64,000 nt of DNA. It comes from Anabaena lutea FACHB-196 (GTDB taxonomy: Bacteria; Cyanobacteriota; Cyanobacteriia; Cyanobacteriales; Nostocaceae). The notes under the pieces are model-generated. The model was not told where the DNA came from and did no database searches. It saw only the letters and a program-made list of their open reading frames with translations. Numbering within the stretch: position 1 is the first letter of the stretch; each line of letters starts with the position of its first letter. Position numbers and translations under genes: made by a program. The stretch is taken from positions 1-64,000 of the forward strand of contig NZ_JACJST010000024.1 of the NCBI RefSeq assembly GCF_014698305.1. Reading direction: 5' to 3'. Shown here piece after piece: positions 18,025 through 27,434 of this stretch.

Positions 18025-18348
18025 TTATTCCTCAACTTCATGCACCGCAAATTTATGTAATGGTAAACTTAGGATACAAGAAAAAGTTAAAAAATATGAT
18101 AACGCTGTAGTAATTTTCACTGCCATTGCTAAACTTTCCCAGTTTGGTAAAACTGTTTTTTCAATCCCAAAAGCCACGCAGTAAACCAGCCAGTAAGCAA
18201 AGCTCATTCTCAAAAGAATTTCTTCTGTTTCTTGGGCATCGTCTTTTTGTTGCTTCTTGTCATCCCACAGTAAAAACAGCCCCATAATACAAGCTACGGA
18301 GGAAACAGCAACTACAAATTCATGACAAAATAAATTTACAGAGTCCAT
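18025..18348 (-). CDS. Small hypothetical membrane protein
   Basis: I do not recognise this 107-aa protein. It shows three hydrophobic segments (about 10-28, 50-65 and 78-97), separated by a charged loop DDKKQQKDDAQETEE and a short WESLAM linker. It ends HKFAVHEVEE. It is convergent with clpS-DUF2103 and preceded by 316 bp without a gene. Hydropathy and codon pattern support a real gene. Confidence 0.6.
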   Translation of the reverse strand: MDSVNLFCHEFVVAVSSVACIMGLFLLWDDKKQQKDDAQETEEILLRMSFAYWLVYCVAFGIEKTVLPNWESLAMAVKITTALSYFLTFSCILSLPLHKFAVHEVEE

Positions 18349-18664
18349 TGCCTTGATCCAACTATTTTGGTTTTTCCATCGTCAATTAGTCTAAAGGACT
18401 ATTCCGAATGAATATGCAAAATAGTTACAAACTGCAATAGTTAACTGACATTTATGTAAACAATTGCAAATAAAATCATCTATCAATTTACAATTGTTTA
18501 GTTAAATTTAATTACAAAATCAAACAGACCTCACTCAACTAAATGCTTAAGAAAGCATTTTTAACAGTTGCCGCAATAGGGTTAATTGCCATAGGCCATT
18601 CATAAAACTCAGACACAGAAAGACTTTCAACCTTGTTACGGATGAAAATTTACCTATTTTTCTT
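18349..18664. other. 316-bp intergenic region
   Basis: An AT-rich gap between two minus-strand genes. It must hold the promoter of the small membrane gene. I see no hairpin, repeat or RNA gene in it. Confidence 0.4.
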
Positions 18665-19150
18665 CTAACAATTAGCGTCCGTCACTTCGCAAGCACCAAT
18701 ACTCACCCAACTACTAGAACCATCTTGCCAATGTTCTTTCTTCCAAATAGGTGCTTGGTGTTTAATGGTGTCAATTGCATATTGACAAGCAGCAAACGCT
18801 TCACCTCGATGGGGACATCCCACAGCCACTAAAACACTGATTTCTCCAACTTGTAACCGCCCGATGCGATGATATATGACCACCCGCTTCACATCAGGCC
18901 ATTGGTAGCGAATATCAGCTGCAATTTGATAAAATACTTGTAATGCCATAGGATCGTAAGCTTGATACTCTAAAGCAACCACAGGTTGACCATCGGTTTG
19001 ATTACGAACCATGCCACTCATCACCACCACAGCACCATTAGCTGGGTCATCAGCCTTAGTATAGATTTCCTCAAGAGACAATGGAGCAAAGGTAATACCA
19101 AAGCTATCTTCGTTTCTAGTTTTAATGGGAAAAGCAAGTGGGGTTTTCAT
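18665..19150 (-). CDS. moaE: Molybdopterin synthase catalytic subunit MoaE
   Basis: This subunit transfers sulfur from MoaD to precursor Z to form molybdopterin. It has GAVVVMSGMVRNQTDG, ALEYQAYDPMA, VYHRIGRL-type (VVIYHRIGRLQVGE), GCPHRGEAFAACQYAID and the catalytic PIWKKEHWQDGSSSWV. The 161-aa length is normal. The ATG at 19150 (MKTPLAF) is used; an upstream in-frame ATG adds a hydrophobic stretch foreign to the family. No other Mo-cofactor gene is adjacent. Confidence 0.94.
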   Translation of the reverse strand: MKTPLAFPIKTRNEDSFGITFAPLSLEEIYTKADDPANGAVVVMSGMVRNQTDGQPVVALEYQAYDPMALQVFYQIAADIRYQWPDVKRVVIYHRIGRLQVGEISVLVAVGCPHRGEAFAACQYAIDTIKHQAPIWKKEHWQDGSSSWVSIGACEVTDANC

Positions 19151-19465
19151 AATTAACTTTTGATAATTGTCTAGTGTAATTAATAAAAAATAAGTATAAA
19201 TCAAGGGCTACTATAGGAATTATCAGGAATCATATTTGATTTTGCTGTATCCCTTATGGGAGAGTATGGTTAACGCCACACCAGCTAGAGCCAAAGCGGC
19301 CTGCACTTAAAAAACGACCTACAGATCTATCTCCATTCTTTCGCTGTGCCTATTAACAGTTAAAAGTTCCCTACTGCAAGCCTTAACCTTCCCCGCTTGA
19401 TTAACTTAGAACACCGAGAGTAACGCGATCGCACGTTGTCATTCAGTAATACTAGGAAAATTTTC
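19151..19465. other. 315-bp divergent intergenic region
   Basis: The gap lies between divergent moaE and the signalling cluster. It holds a HIP1 octamer near 19425. A ribosome binding site (AGGAAAA) precedes the ATG at 19466. No other feature is evident. Confidence 0.4.
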
Positions 19466-21970
19466 ATGAGATTACCAGTGTCTAATAATGAAGCAGCTCG
19501 GGTTGAGGCTCTACGACAGTACGACATTCTTGACACAGAACCCGAACAAACTTTTGACGATTTAGCATTTTTAGCCGCCCAGATTTGTGACGCACCAATT
19601 GCTCTGATTAATTTCATTGATACCAACCGTCAGTGGTTCAAAGCCAAGGTAGGATTAAATGTTCAGGAAATGCCAAGAGATGCTGGCTTTTGTCCGATTT
19701 GCCTCCAGCAAGGCGATGTTTTGATTATTCCTGACACCTTGCTAGATGAACACTTTGCCACAGCAGATATAGTTACTTCAGAACCCCATGTGAGATTTTA
19801 TGTTGGTGTGCCTTTAATTGTATCAGGAGGAGAGGTAATAGGCACTTTGTGTGTGGTGGATCAAGTACCACGTCAAATCAGTGCTAAACAATTGCAAGCA
19901 CTGCAATCTATTAGTCGTCTGATAGTTAGACAATTAGAAATCAGGCGGAATTTAGTCGAACTAGCCAGCATCAATATAGAGTATAAACAAGCACAAAAAG
20001 CATTATATCAAAGTGAATCTACCTTACACAGTTTCTTCGAGAGTGCGCCAATGATGATGGGAATTGTGGAATTGGTAGATAATGACATTCTACATATTGC
20101 TGATAATCCTATCACTGCCAAATTTTTGGGACTCACACCAGAGGCAATGCAAAACCGTCTAGCGCGGGAGATGGGTGCAGAAAATAGCAATTTAAAGCAT
20201 TGGATAAATTACTATCGTCAAGCAGAACTTACTCAGACACCTGTGAGATTTGAACATTCTCAGAAAACTTCCCAAGGAATAACTTGGTTATCGGCCACAG
20301 TTTCTGCGATCGCTAACAATCATGGCAATCGTCAGCAATTCGCCTACATAGTGGAAGATATTACCGAACGCAAGCTGGCAGAAGATGAATTGCGTTGGCA
20401 AGAAGCACTTTTGCGCTCCATGAATAGTGTTTCACCACTGGGTTTTTATGTAGTTGATAATCGTACTGACGACATTCTTTATTTTAATGATCGCTTCTGT
20501 GAAATTTGGCAAATCGAACATCTTAAAGATGGCATGGAAATCCGGGAATTAAAAAATCAAGATATTATTCCCGATTGTTGCAAATTGATCCTGGATATTC
20601 CGTCCTTTACCGCATCATGCCAACCTCTACAAGATGAAAATAACCTCTGTGTTATTGAAGATGAAATTGGCTTTAACGATGGGCGGATTATTCGCAGATT
20701 TTCTACTCAAATTCGTAATAAATCTGATCAATATTTTGGGCGTTTGTATATTTTTGAAGATATCACAGCCCGCAAACAAGTAGAGCAAAAACTGCGCGAA
20801 CAGGCGGCATTACTTAATATTACGACAAATGCCATTATTGTCATAGATTTAAACAACAAAATTTTACTATGGAACAAAAGTGCAGAAAAATTGTATGGAT
20901 GGAAAGCTGAAGAAGTTATAGATCAAAATGCTAGGGAACTCTGGGTTGAGGAAACCGTGGCACAACAACTGGAAATTTATCAAACAGTATTGATGTCTGG
21001 TTCTTGGCAAGGTGAATTAAATAAAATCACAAAATTTGACACAGAAATCATCGTGGAAAGTCGCTGGACTTTAGTACATGATGAGCATAATCAAGCTAAA
21101 TCCATTCTGATTGTTGACACTGATATTACCCAGAAAAAACAACTAGAACAGCAATTTTTACGCGCCCAACGTATGGATAGTATTGGTACTCTAGCTAGTG
21201 GTATTGCTCATGATTTAAATAATGTATTGTCGCCTATTTTAATGTCTGCATATTTACTTAAAAATAAATACCATGAGCCGCAATCTCAACAGATAATATC
21301 GATCATAGAAACTAATGCTAAACGAGGTGCTAACTTGGTTAAGCAAGTTTTATCCTTTGCTAGAGGAATTAAAGGTGAACACACAGTAATTCAAGTGAAA
21401 TATTTGATTTCAGAAATGCAACAAATTATTGAACAAACATTTCCCAAATCGATTACAGTTCATACGGAAATTCAGCCAAACCTATTTCCAGTTTGTGGTG
21501 ACATTACCCAATTAGATCAAGTACTGATTAATTTATGTTTAAACGCTCGTGATGCTATGCCCAATGGCGGTAATTTAACAATATCTGCTGAGAATATTTG
21601 GATTGATGAAACTTCTGCTAAAATGCATCTAGACGCACAAGTTGGTTCTTACATCGTCATCAAGGTGATTGACACAGGACTTGGCATTCCCAGTAAAATA
21701 TTAAATAGAATATTTGAACCTTTTTTTACAACCAAAGAATTTGGCAAAGGTACAGGACTAGGATTATCCACAGTCATAGGTATTATTAAAGGTCACGATG
21801 GTTTTATCACAGTATCAAGTAGTCTAAATAAAGGTACAGAATTTCAGGTATATTTACCAGCAATATATACCCCTGAAAACCAGTCTTTGAAACAAGTTGA
21901 AATGCTAACTGGCAATGGAGAATGGGTTCTCCTAGTAGATGATGAAGCTTCTATTCAAGAGATTACCTAA
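19466..21970 (+). CDS. GAF-PAS histidine kinase with truncated receiver domain
   Basis: This 834-aa kinase begins at the ATG preceded by AGGAAAA. Its domains are a short-type GAF (about 15-170: YDILDTEPEQTFDDL, DAGFCPICL, VCDQ-like VVDQVP), then three PAS domains (the last with [15 protein letters not shown]), then HisKA with [12 protein letters not shown] and HATPase with [31 protein letters not shown] receiver domain starts at VLLVDDEASIQEIT and stops at once, where its paralogue at 24658-26568 continues for about 110 residues to a full REC. The stop is followed directly by an interspersed repeat. It is therefore probably a hybrid kinase that lost its receiver; the kinase core looks intact. 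Confidence 0.88.
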   Translation: MRLPVSNNEAARVEALRQYDILDTEPEQTFDDLAFLAAQICDAPIALINFIDTNRQWFKAKVGLNVQEMPRDAGFCPICLQQGDVLIIPDTLLDEHFATADIVTSEPHVRFYVGVPLIVSGGEVIGTLCVVDQVPRQISAKQLQALQSISRLIVRQLEIRRNLVELASINIEYKQAQKALYQSESTLHSFFESAPMMMGIVELVDNDILHIADNPITAKFLGLTPEAMQNRLAREMGAENSNLKHWINYYRQAELTQTPVRFEHSQKTSQGITWLSATVSAIANNHGNRQQFAYIVEDITERKLAEDELRWQEALLRSMNSVSPLGFYVVDNRTDDILYFNDRFCEIWQIEHLKDGMEIRELKNQDIIPDCCKLILDIPSFTASCQPLQDENNLCVIEDEIGFNDGRIIRRFSTQIRNKSDQYFGRLYIFEDITARKQVEQKLREQAALLNITTNAIIVIDLNNKILLWNKSAEKLYGWKAEEVIDQNARELWVEETVAQQLEIYQTVLMSGSWQGELNKITKFDTEIIVESRWTLVHDEHNQAKSILIVDTDITQKKQLEQQFLRAQRMDSIGTLASGIAHDLNNVLSPILMSAYLLKNKYHEPQSQQIISIIETNAKRGANLVKQVLSFARGIKGEHTVIQVKYLISEMQQIIEQTFPKSITVHTEIQPNLFPVCGDITQLDQVLINLCLNARDAMPNGGNLTISAENIWIDETSAKMHLDAQVGSYIVIKVIDTGLGIPSKILNRIFEPFFTTKEFGKGTGLGLSTVIGIIKGHDGFITVSSSLNKGTEFQVYLPAIYTPENQSLKQVEMLTGNGEWVLLVDDEASIQEIT

Positions 21971-22035
21971 ACTCATTCATAATTCGTAATAGTGCTTACA
22001 GTCCCGCTAGGGATACATAATTCGTAATTTTACTA
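21971..22035. repeat. TAATTCG/TCCCGCTAGGGATAC repeat at receiver truncation
   Basis: This 65-bp spacer carries TAATTCGTAAT on both sides of a CTTACAGTCCCGCTAGGGATAC core. Related cores occur at 23945-23972 and, inverted, at 26720-26745. It begins right after the premature stop of the upstream receiver domain. Confidence 0.7.
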
Positions 22036-23742
22036 ATGACTAAGGAATTACCAGCACAAACTGAGCAAGTACATCAGTGGGAAGCAAAACTCAGGATGGC
22101 ATTAGATGCTGCTCACATGAGCATCTGGACTCTCGATATCCGAAACCATCAAATTACTAGTGGGATTAATCTGGAAGCTCTTTTTGGTTTAGAGAAAGAC
22201 AGTTTTAACAACACCTATGAAGCTATTCTCAACTGTATTCATACAGAAGATCGTGAGTTTTTTAAGCGCGTCCATCAACAGGCTATTGAAAACAAGGGAG
22301 AATTTGAAATTGAATATCGAGTTGTTTTAGCTGATGATAGTATTCGCTGGCTAGTCAGCAAAGGTGTAGTTTGGCCAGACTCATCTGGGGTAGCAGTGCA
22401 AATGTGTGCGGTAGAGATGGATATCACCAAGCGCAAGCAAGATGAAGCAGAATTACAACAGCAAAACTTGCAATGGCAGCGGCAAACTACGCTAACGCAA
22501 TTATTCGCTAATATTACTCTAAAAATTCGTCAGTCTTTACAAATTGATGAAATTCTTGACACCAGTGTTACAGAAGTGCAAAAGCTGCTGCAAGCAGATC
22601 GAGTATTAATTTTGCAGCTTCATAGTAATCGTTCCTTCCTCGCTGTGAAAGAAGCCGTAGTTCCTGGTTTACCAGTTGTTCTGGGGCAGAGAATGACTGA
22701 CTCTTGTTTTGCAGATGATTACATCTACCAAAAATATTGCCAAGGGCGAATTAGTGCCATTAGCGACATCGAAACAGCACAGATTCAACTTTGCCACGTT
22801 GAATTTCTCCAACAATTTGCTGTTAAAGCTAACCTTGTGGTGCCAATTTTCCAAACAAATCAACTTTGGGGGTTGCTAATTGCCCATCAGTGTCTGCATA
22901 CCCGTGAATGGACTGACTGGGAAATTGAACTTTTAAGACAACTTGCCGATCAAATTGGCATTGCTTTAGCGCAGAGTCTGATTTTAGAAAAAGAAACTAA
23001 TCACCGCCAAGAACTTATTCGTTCCAATGAAGAACTACAACAATTTGCTTTTATTGCCTCCCATGATTTACAAGAACCACTACGTAAAATTAGAACATTT
23101 GGTGATCTCCTCAAAGTTAGCTGTAGAGACTCATTAAGCACACAGGGATATGATTATCTGGAACGGATGCAAAAAGCAGCCCTGAGAATGCAAACGTTGA
23201 TTGATGACTTATTAACACTTTCACGAGTAACCACAAAGGCACAGCCTTTTGTATCGGTGAATTTAGCAGAAATTGCCCAAGAAGTATTATCTGATTTAGA
23301 AGTGCGTATTCAGCAAACTGGGGGACGAGTGGAGATAGGAGACTTACCCATCATACCCGCTGATCCTTTACAGATGCGGCAATTATTGCAAAACCTGATC
23401 GGTAATGCTCTTAAATTTCATCGTCAAAATGAACCGCCTGTTGTGAGAATATATAGTCAATTTTTAAACAATAACTTGGATAATTTAGAACACAATATTC
23501 AACATTTTCAAATCATTGTTGAAGATAATGGTATTGGTTTGCCCGAAAAATATCTTGACCGCATTTTTCAGATTTTTCAACGTCTGCATAGTCGCACTGA
23601 ATATGAAGGTACTGGCATCGGTTTAGCTATCTGCCGGAAAATTACTGAACGACATCATGGTAGTATTAAAGCCCAAAGTACTCCAGGACAAGGAGCCAAA
23701 TTTATTGTGACGTTGCCAATTAAAATAATTTGTAATTCGTAA
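22036..23742 (+). CDS. PAS-GAF histidine kinase with DXCF-type cyanobacteriochrome GAF
   Basis: This 568-aa kinase has a PAS fold (about 18-135), then a GAF (about 155-315) with both cysteines of DXCF cyanobacteriochromes: DSCF at 222-225 (Cys224) and the canonical Cys-His in QLCHVEFL (Cys253-His254), 29 residues apart. In known DXCF photoreceptors the first Cys forms a second, reversible bilin linkage that shifts absorption to violet/blue. HisKA follows with His343 (FIASHDLQEPLRK, the phytochrome-like H-box), then HATPase with NLIGNALKFH and GTGIGLAICRK. It has no membrane segment or receiver. The single-domain regulator at 24195 is the natural candidate partner. Confidence 0.88.
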   Translation: MTKELPAQTEQVHQWEAKLRMALDAAHMSIWTLDIRNHQITSGINLEALFGLEKDSFNNTYEAILNCIHTEDREFFKRVHQQAIENKGEFEIEYRVVLADDSIRWLVSKGVVWPDSSGVAVQMCAVEMDITKRKQDEAELQQQNLQWQRQTTLTQLFANITLKIRQSLQIDEILDTSVTEVQKLLQADRVLILQLHSNRSFLAVKEAVVPGLPVVLGQRMTDSCFADDYIYQKYCQGRISAISDIETAQIQLCHVEFLQQFAVKANLVVPIFQTNQLWGLLIAHQCLHTREWTDWEIELLRQLADQIGIALAQSLILEKETNHRQELIRSNEELQQFAFIASHDLQEPLRKIRTFGDLLKVSCRDSLSTQGYDYLERMQKAALRMQTLIDDLLTLSRVTTKAQPFVSVNLAEIAQEVLSDLEVRIQQTGGRVEIGDLPIIPADPLQMRQLLQNLIGNALKFHRQNEPPVVRIYSQFLNNNLDNLEHNIQHFQIIVEDNGIGLPEKYLDRIFQIFQRLHSRTEYEGTGIGLAICRKITERHHGSIKAQSTPGQGAKFIVTLPIKIICNS

Positions 23743-24194
23743 TTCGTAATTCATAATTCGTAATTCGTAATTAGAAGAGTTACCTCTCACCTGTCATATC
23801 AAGACCGGCTAATTGCTGATCAAAAAAAATTCTCCGCGTCCCCGTGTCTCCGCGTCTCCTCTTCCCCGCGTCCCCCCCTCTCCGTGTCCCCGCGTCACCG
23901 CGTCACCCTTGCCCCAACGACAATTTTTAACGCCAACCTACTTAGTGCCTACAGTCTCGCTAGGGATACGTAATTAAGTTTCGTAACGGAGATTGAGACA
24001 CCGCCTAACATATTTGTCACTTTATAGAAGTGGGGGATTTAAACCCCCTGAACTGGTTAATTAGCATTTCTAGTTTTTCTTCCTAGAGAGGGATTACTAA
24101 TAGACCATATTTTAGGGTTAATTGTACAAATGTAAATGGCTATTTATAGGAAGTGAATTACTAATTATAACTAGTATAAAGGAGACAATACAAA
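23743..24194. repeat. 452-bp gap with mixed repeats
   Basis: TAATTCG/TAATTCA units run from about 23731 to 23773 and overlap the kinase 3' end. A C-rich array of CCGCGTC-type units spans about 23834-23908. A CTACAGTCTCGCTAGGGATACG core lies at 23948-23970. The last 80 bp are AT-rich and probably hold the promoter of the response regulator. Confidence 0.6.
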
Positions 24195-24641
24195 GTGAAG
24201 CTTCGGCAAACAACCGTCACCATCTTAATGGCTGATGATGATGAAGACGACAGCTTATTGGTAAGTGAGGCTTTAGCAGAAAGTCAATTGCCCATTGAGC
24301 TACTGATCGTCAGGAATGGTGAGGAGTTGATGGATTATTTATATCATCGTGGGTTATATGCTGATGCTGAAGGGGCAACACGTCCAGGGTTAATTATGCT
24401 AGATTTAAATATGCCTAAAAAACATGGCTTTGATGTAATCAAAGAAATTAAAACTCATCCAGAACTGCGGATCATCCCCGTTATAGTAATGACTAATTCC
24501 AGTAATAAAGAAGATATATATAATACCTATGACTTGGGTGCAAATTCTTATATTATTAAACCTAGAACTTTTACATCCTTAGTGGAAGCGATCAAAACTT
24601 TAGGAAAATACTGGTTTGAAATTGTAGAACTGCCCTTATAA
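24195..24641 (+). CDS. Single-domain response regulator (Rcp1-like)
   Basis: This 148-aa protein is a lone receiver domain of the Rcp1 type that pairs with cyanobacterial phytochromes. Acidic residues lie in ADDDEDD (13-19), the phosphoacceptor is Asp70 in LIMLDLNMPKKHG, a Thr lies in VIVMTNSS, and the conserved Lys is in IIKPRTF. The long helix-2 loop HRGLYADAEGATRPG is typical for Rcp1 relatives. The start is GTG, supported by AAGGAG seven bases or so upstream. It is followed 16 bp later by the hybrid kinase and is likely co-transcribed with it. Confidence 0.9.
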   Translation: MKLRQTTVTILMADDDEDDSLLVSEALAESQLPIELLIVRNGEELMDYLYHRGLYADAEGATRPGLIMLDLNMPKKHGFDVIKEIKTHPELRIIPVIVMTNSSNKEDIYNTYDLGANSYIIKPRTFTSLVEAIKTLGKYWFEIVELPL

Positions 24642-24657
24642 GCAGTGCGAGGGAATC

Positions 24658-26568
24658 ATGAATAAAAGCCCCATCAAAGTTTTGTTAATTGATGATGATG
24701 AAGATGATTATATTTTAATTCGTGCGTGGTTGAGGGAATTTCAGGCGGCTGGCTGTGAGTTGGAATGGGTGGAGAATTATGAAACAGCCAAGGACGCGAT
24801 CGCTCGACACCAACATGATATCTATCTAGTAGACTACCTTTTAGGGGCGCATAATGGACTAGAACTGTTGCAAGAATCCATTACCAATGGTTGCACTTGT
24901 CCTTTTATATTACTTACTGGTCAGGGCGATCGGCAAATCGACCTAGAAGCGATGAATGCCGGAGCAGTTGATTATCTAGAAAAAAGTCAACTGACTGCAC
25001 CTTTATTGGAACGTTCGATTCGTTACGCCATTGAGCGCAAACAAACAGAAGCAAAAATCCGTCAACAAGCAGCTTTACTTGATGTCGCTACTGATGCCAT
25101 CTTTGTCCATGATTTAGATAATCAAATTTTATATTGGAACAAAGCCGCTGAATATCTATACGGTTGGAAAGCAGAAGAAGCTCTGACAAAAAAGACACAA
25201 AACCTCTGGCAGGAAAAAGACTTGTCTAAATTGTCAGAAGCACTCAAAATTGTCATGAACAATGGCTGCTGGGAGGGAAAACTGTATCAAATTACAAAAC
25301 ATGATCAAGAAATCATCGTCGAAAGTCGTTGGACATTAGTACCTGAATGGGGTCATCAATTACCATCTATTTTAGTTGTAAATACTAATATTACTCAAAA
25401 GAAACTACTAGAATCTCAATTTTTACGTACTCAGCGCTTAGAAAGTATTGGCACATTAGCTAGTGGTATTGCCCACGACTTAAATAATGTCCTCACCCCG
25501 ATTCTGATGACTGCTCAACTTTTGGAAACTCAAGTCCAAGAAGAGCGTTCTCGACAACTAATCCCGATATTAATTGCCAATGCTAAACGGGGGGCAAATT
25601 TAGTTAAGCAAGTATTATCTTTTACTCGTGGACTAGATAGCGATGCCTGCGGCTCTCTAGAACAAAGCACCCTGTTACAAATAAAACATTTGCTGAGGGA
25701 AATTCAGCAAATTATTAAAGAAACCTTTCCTAAATCAATTGAAGTTATAACTCAAATTCCCCAAAATCTTTGGACTGTATCCGGTGATGCCACTCAACTA
25801 CATCAAGTGTTAATGAATTTATGTGTCAATGCTCGTGATGCTATGCCCAATGGTGGCACTTTAAAAATCACTGCCGAAAATCTCTTAGTTGATGAGAATT
25901 ACGCCCGGATGCATATTGATGCTCAAGCAAAACCTTATATTATCATTACTATAACTGATAATGGAATTGGCATTCCACCAACAATAATAGACCGTATATT
26001 TGAACCATTTTTTACTACTAAAGAACTTGGTAAAGGAACAGGTCTAGGTCTATCTACAGTATTGGGAATTGTCAAAAATCATGGTGGTTTTATCAATGTA
26101 TATAGTGAAGAAAGAAAAGGCAGCCAATTTAAGGTTTATTTACCAGCAAAAGATACACCAGAAACTAGAGAAGAAACAGAAATATCTTTGTCTCAAGGAA
26201 ATGGAGAACTGATATTGTTTGTAGATGATGAAGCGGCCATTTGTGACATTACAAAAATATCACTAGAAGAATCTAATTATAGAGTCATTACAGCCCATGA
26301 TGGCATTGAAGCAATAGCCTTATACGTAGAACATCGTGATGAAATATCTTTAGTTTTAACTGATATGGGAATGCCACGTATGGATGGACTAACCACCATT
26401 CGTACCATGCAAAAAATTAATCCAAACGTCAGAATTATTGCTATCAGCGGACTAGCAACCAGTGAGAATGTGAATCCAGCTTATGATTTAGGTGTTAAAG
26501 CCTTTTTATCCAAACCTTACACCGCCAACCAATTATTAAAAACCATTAGCACAGTTATTGGTCATTAA
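24658..26568 (+). CDS. Hybrid kinase REC-PAS-HisKA-HATPase-REC
   Basis: This 636-aa protein starts with a receiver ([29 protein letters not shown]), followed by PAS ([15 protein letters not shown]), HisKA ([12 protein letters not shown]), HATPase ([30 protein letters not shown]) and a second, complete receiver ([32 protein letters not shown]). Its PAS-kinase core is closely similar to that of the kinase at 19466-21970, so the two are tandem paralogues. Two receivers and no membrane segment point to a phosphorelay hub that collects phosphate from the nearby sensors. Confidence 0.9.
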   Translation: MNKSPIKVLLIDDDEDDYILIRAWLREFQAAGCELEWVENYETAKDAIARHQHDIYLVDYLLGAHNGLELLQESITNGCTCPFILLTGQGDRQIDLEAMNAGAVDYLEKSQLTAPLLERSIRYAIERKQTEAKIRQQAALLDVATDAIFVHDLDNQILYWNKAAEYLYGWKAEEALTKKTQNLWQEKDLSKLSEALKIVMNNGCWEGKLYQITKHDQEIIVESRWTLVPEWGHQLPSILVVNTNITQKKLLESQFLRTQRLESIGTLASGIAHDLNNVLTPILMTAQLLETQVQEERSRQLIPILIANAKRGANLVKQVLSFTRGLDSDACGSLEQSTLLQIKHLLREIQQIIKETFPKSIEVITQIPQNLWTVSGDATQLHQVLMNLCVNARDAMPNGGTLKITAENLLVDENYARMHIDAQAKPYIIITITDNGIGIPPTIIDRIFEPFFTTKELGKGTGLGLSTVLGIVKNHGGFINVYSEERKGSQFKVYLPAKDTPETREETEISLSQGNGELILFVDDEAAICDITKISLEESNYRVITAHDGIEAIALYVEHRDEISLVLTDMGMPRMDGLTTIRTMQKINPNVRIIAISGLATSENVNPAYDLGVKAFLSKPYTANQLLKTISTVIGH

Positions 26569-26603
26569 TTAGGGCTTTCATTAAAGAAGAGACGCGGGGA
26601 CGC

Positions 26604-26767
26604 GGAGATGGGGAGATGGGGAGATGGGGAGATGGGGAGATGGGGAGATGGGGAGATGGGGGGACGCGGGGAAAAATAAGAATTCCCTGTTCCCTGTTCC
26701 CTGTTCCCTGTTTACGAATTACGTATCCCTAGCGGGACCGAAGGAAATATTACGAATTACGAATTAT
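26604..26767. repeat. GGGGAGAT octamer array and TAATTCG repeat
   Basis: GATGGGGA units with an 8-bp period run for about 58 bp (26604-26662), then a CCCTGTT tandem (26684-26710), then an inverted GTATCCCTAGCGGGAC core and TACGAAT units up to the pyrR stop. The octamer breaks any reading frame, so the open frame over it is not a gene. Confidence 0.75.
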
Positions 26768-26768
26768 T

Positions 26769-27305
26769 TTAATTACCAATCAACTCCACCGCATCACGTC
26801 CATCGTCATCTTGTAAGTAAACTTTAACAATCTCTTCTTTAGCGGTAGGCAATTTCTTGCCCACAAAATCTGGGTGAATTGGTAACTCTCGATGACCCCT
26901 GTCTACTAACACAGCTAAACGAATCACCTCTGGTCTACCATACTCATTAACTGCATTTAAAGCAGCACGAATTGTCCGTCCTTTGAAAATAACATCATCT
27001 ACAAGTACAACTGTTTTCCCGGTCAGATCGAAAGGAATATCGGTTTTGGCTGGAGTCCTTAATCCAATTTGGTCGAGGTCATCACGATAGAACGTGATAT
27101 CTAATGCTCCCACAGATACGCTGACATCTTCCAGAGTCTCTATCTGACGTGCCAATAAGTTGGCTAACGGCACACCTCTAGTGTAAATACCCAAAAGTAC
27201 TAATTGCGACAAATCACGTGTCCTTTCCACAATCTGAGAAGCAAGCCGTGTCAAGGTTCGTCGCAGTTCTTCCGATGAGAGAATTTCAACTACTTTAGTA
27301 GACAT
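26769..27305 (-). CDS. pyrR: PyrR bifunctional regulator / uracil phosphoribosyltransferase
   Basis: This 178-aa protein belongs to the PRTase fold. The PRPP loop [18 protein letters not shown] and the upstream [26 protein letters not shown] stretch match PyrR. In Gram-positive bacteria PyrR binds pyr mRNA leaders; in cyanobacteria the regulatory target is not established and UPRT activity may dominate. No pyr genes or attenuator are adjacent. It ends [16 protein letters not shown]-like ([17 protein letters not shown]), as in the family. Confidence 0.93.
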   Translation of the reverse strand: MSTKVVEILSSEELRRTLTRLASQIVERTRDLSQLVLLGIYTRGVPLANLLARQIETLEDVSVSVGALDITFYRDDLDQIGLRTPAKTDIPFDLTGKTVVLVDDVIFKGRTIRAALNAVNEYGRPEVIRLAVLVDRGHRELPIHPDFVGKKLPTAKEEIVKVYLQDDDGRDAVELIGN

Positions 27306-27312
27306 AAATACT

Positions 27313-27434
27313 GGGGATTAGGGAGCAGGGAGCAGGGAGCAGGGAGCAGGGAGCAGGGAGAAGGGGGCAAGGGTAAATTTTACGAATTACGAATTACGTT
27401 GGCGGTAGCCTGCCGGAGGCATTATTACGAATTA
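27313..27434. repeat. GGGAGCA tandem and 53-bp repeat overlapping cobD end
   Basis: A GGGAGCA tandem covers about 27318-27362. From 27382 to 27434 lies a 53-bp sequence with TACGAAT flanks and a CGTTGGCGGTAGCCTGCCGG core. An exact inverted copy lies at 36147-36199. The repeat supplies the cobD stop codon and last residues. Confidence 0.85.

Noticed and set aside
26624-26827. 67-aa frame over the octamer array
   Set aside because: It is made by the GGGGAGAT repeat and overlaps the pyrR end.
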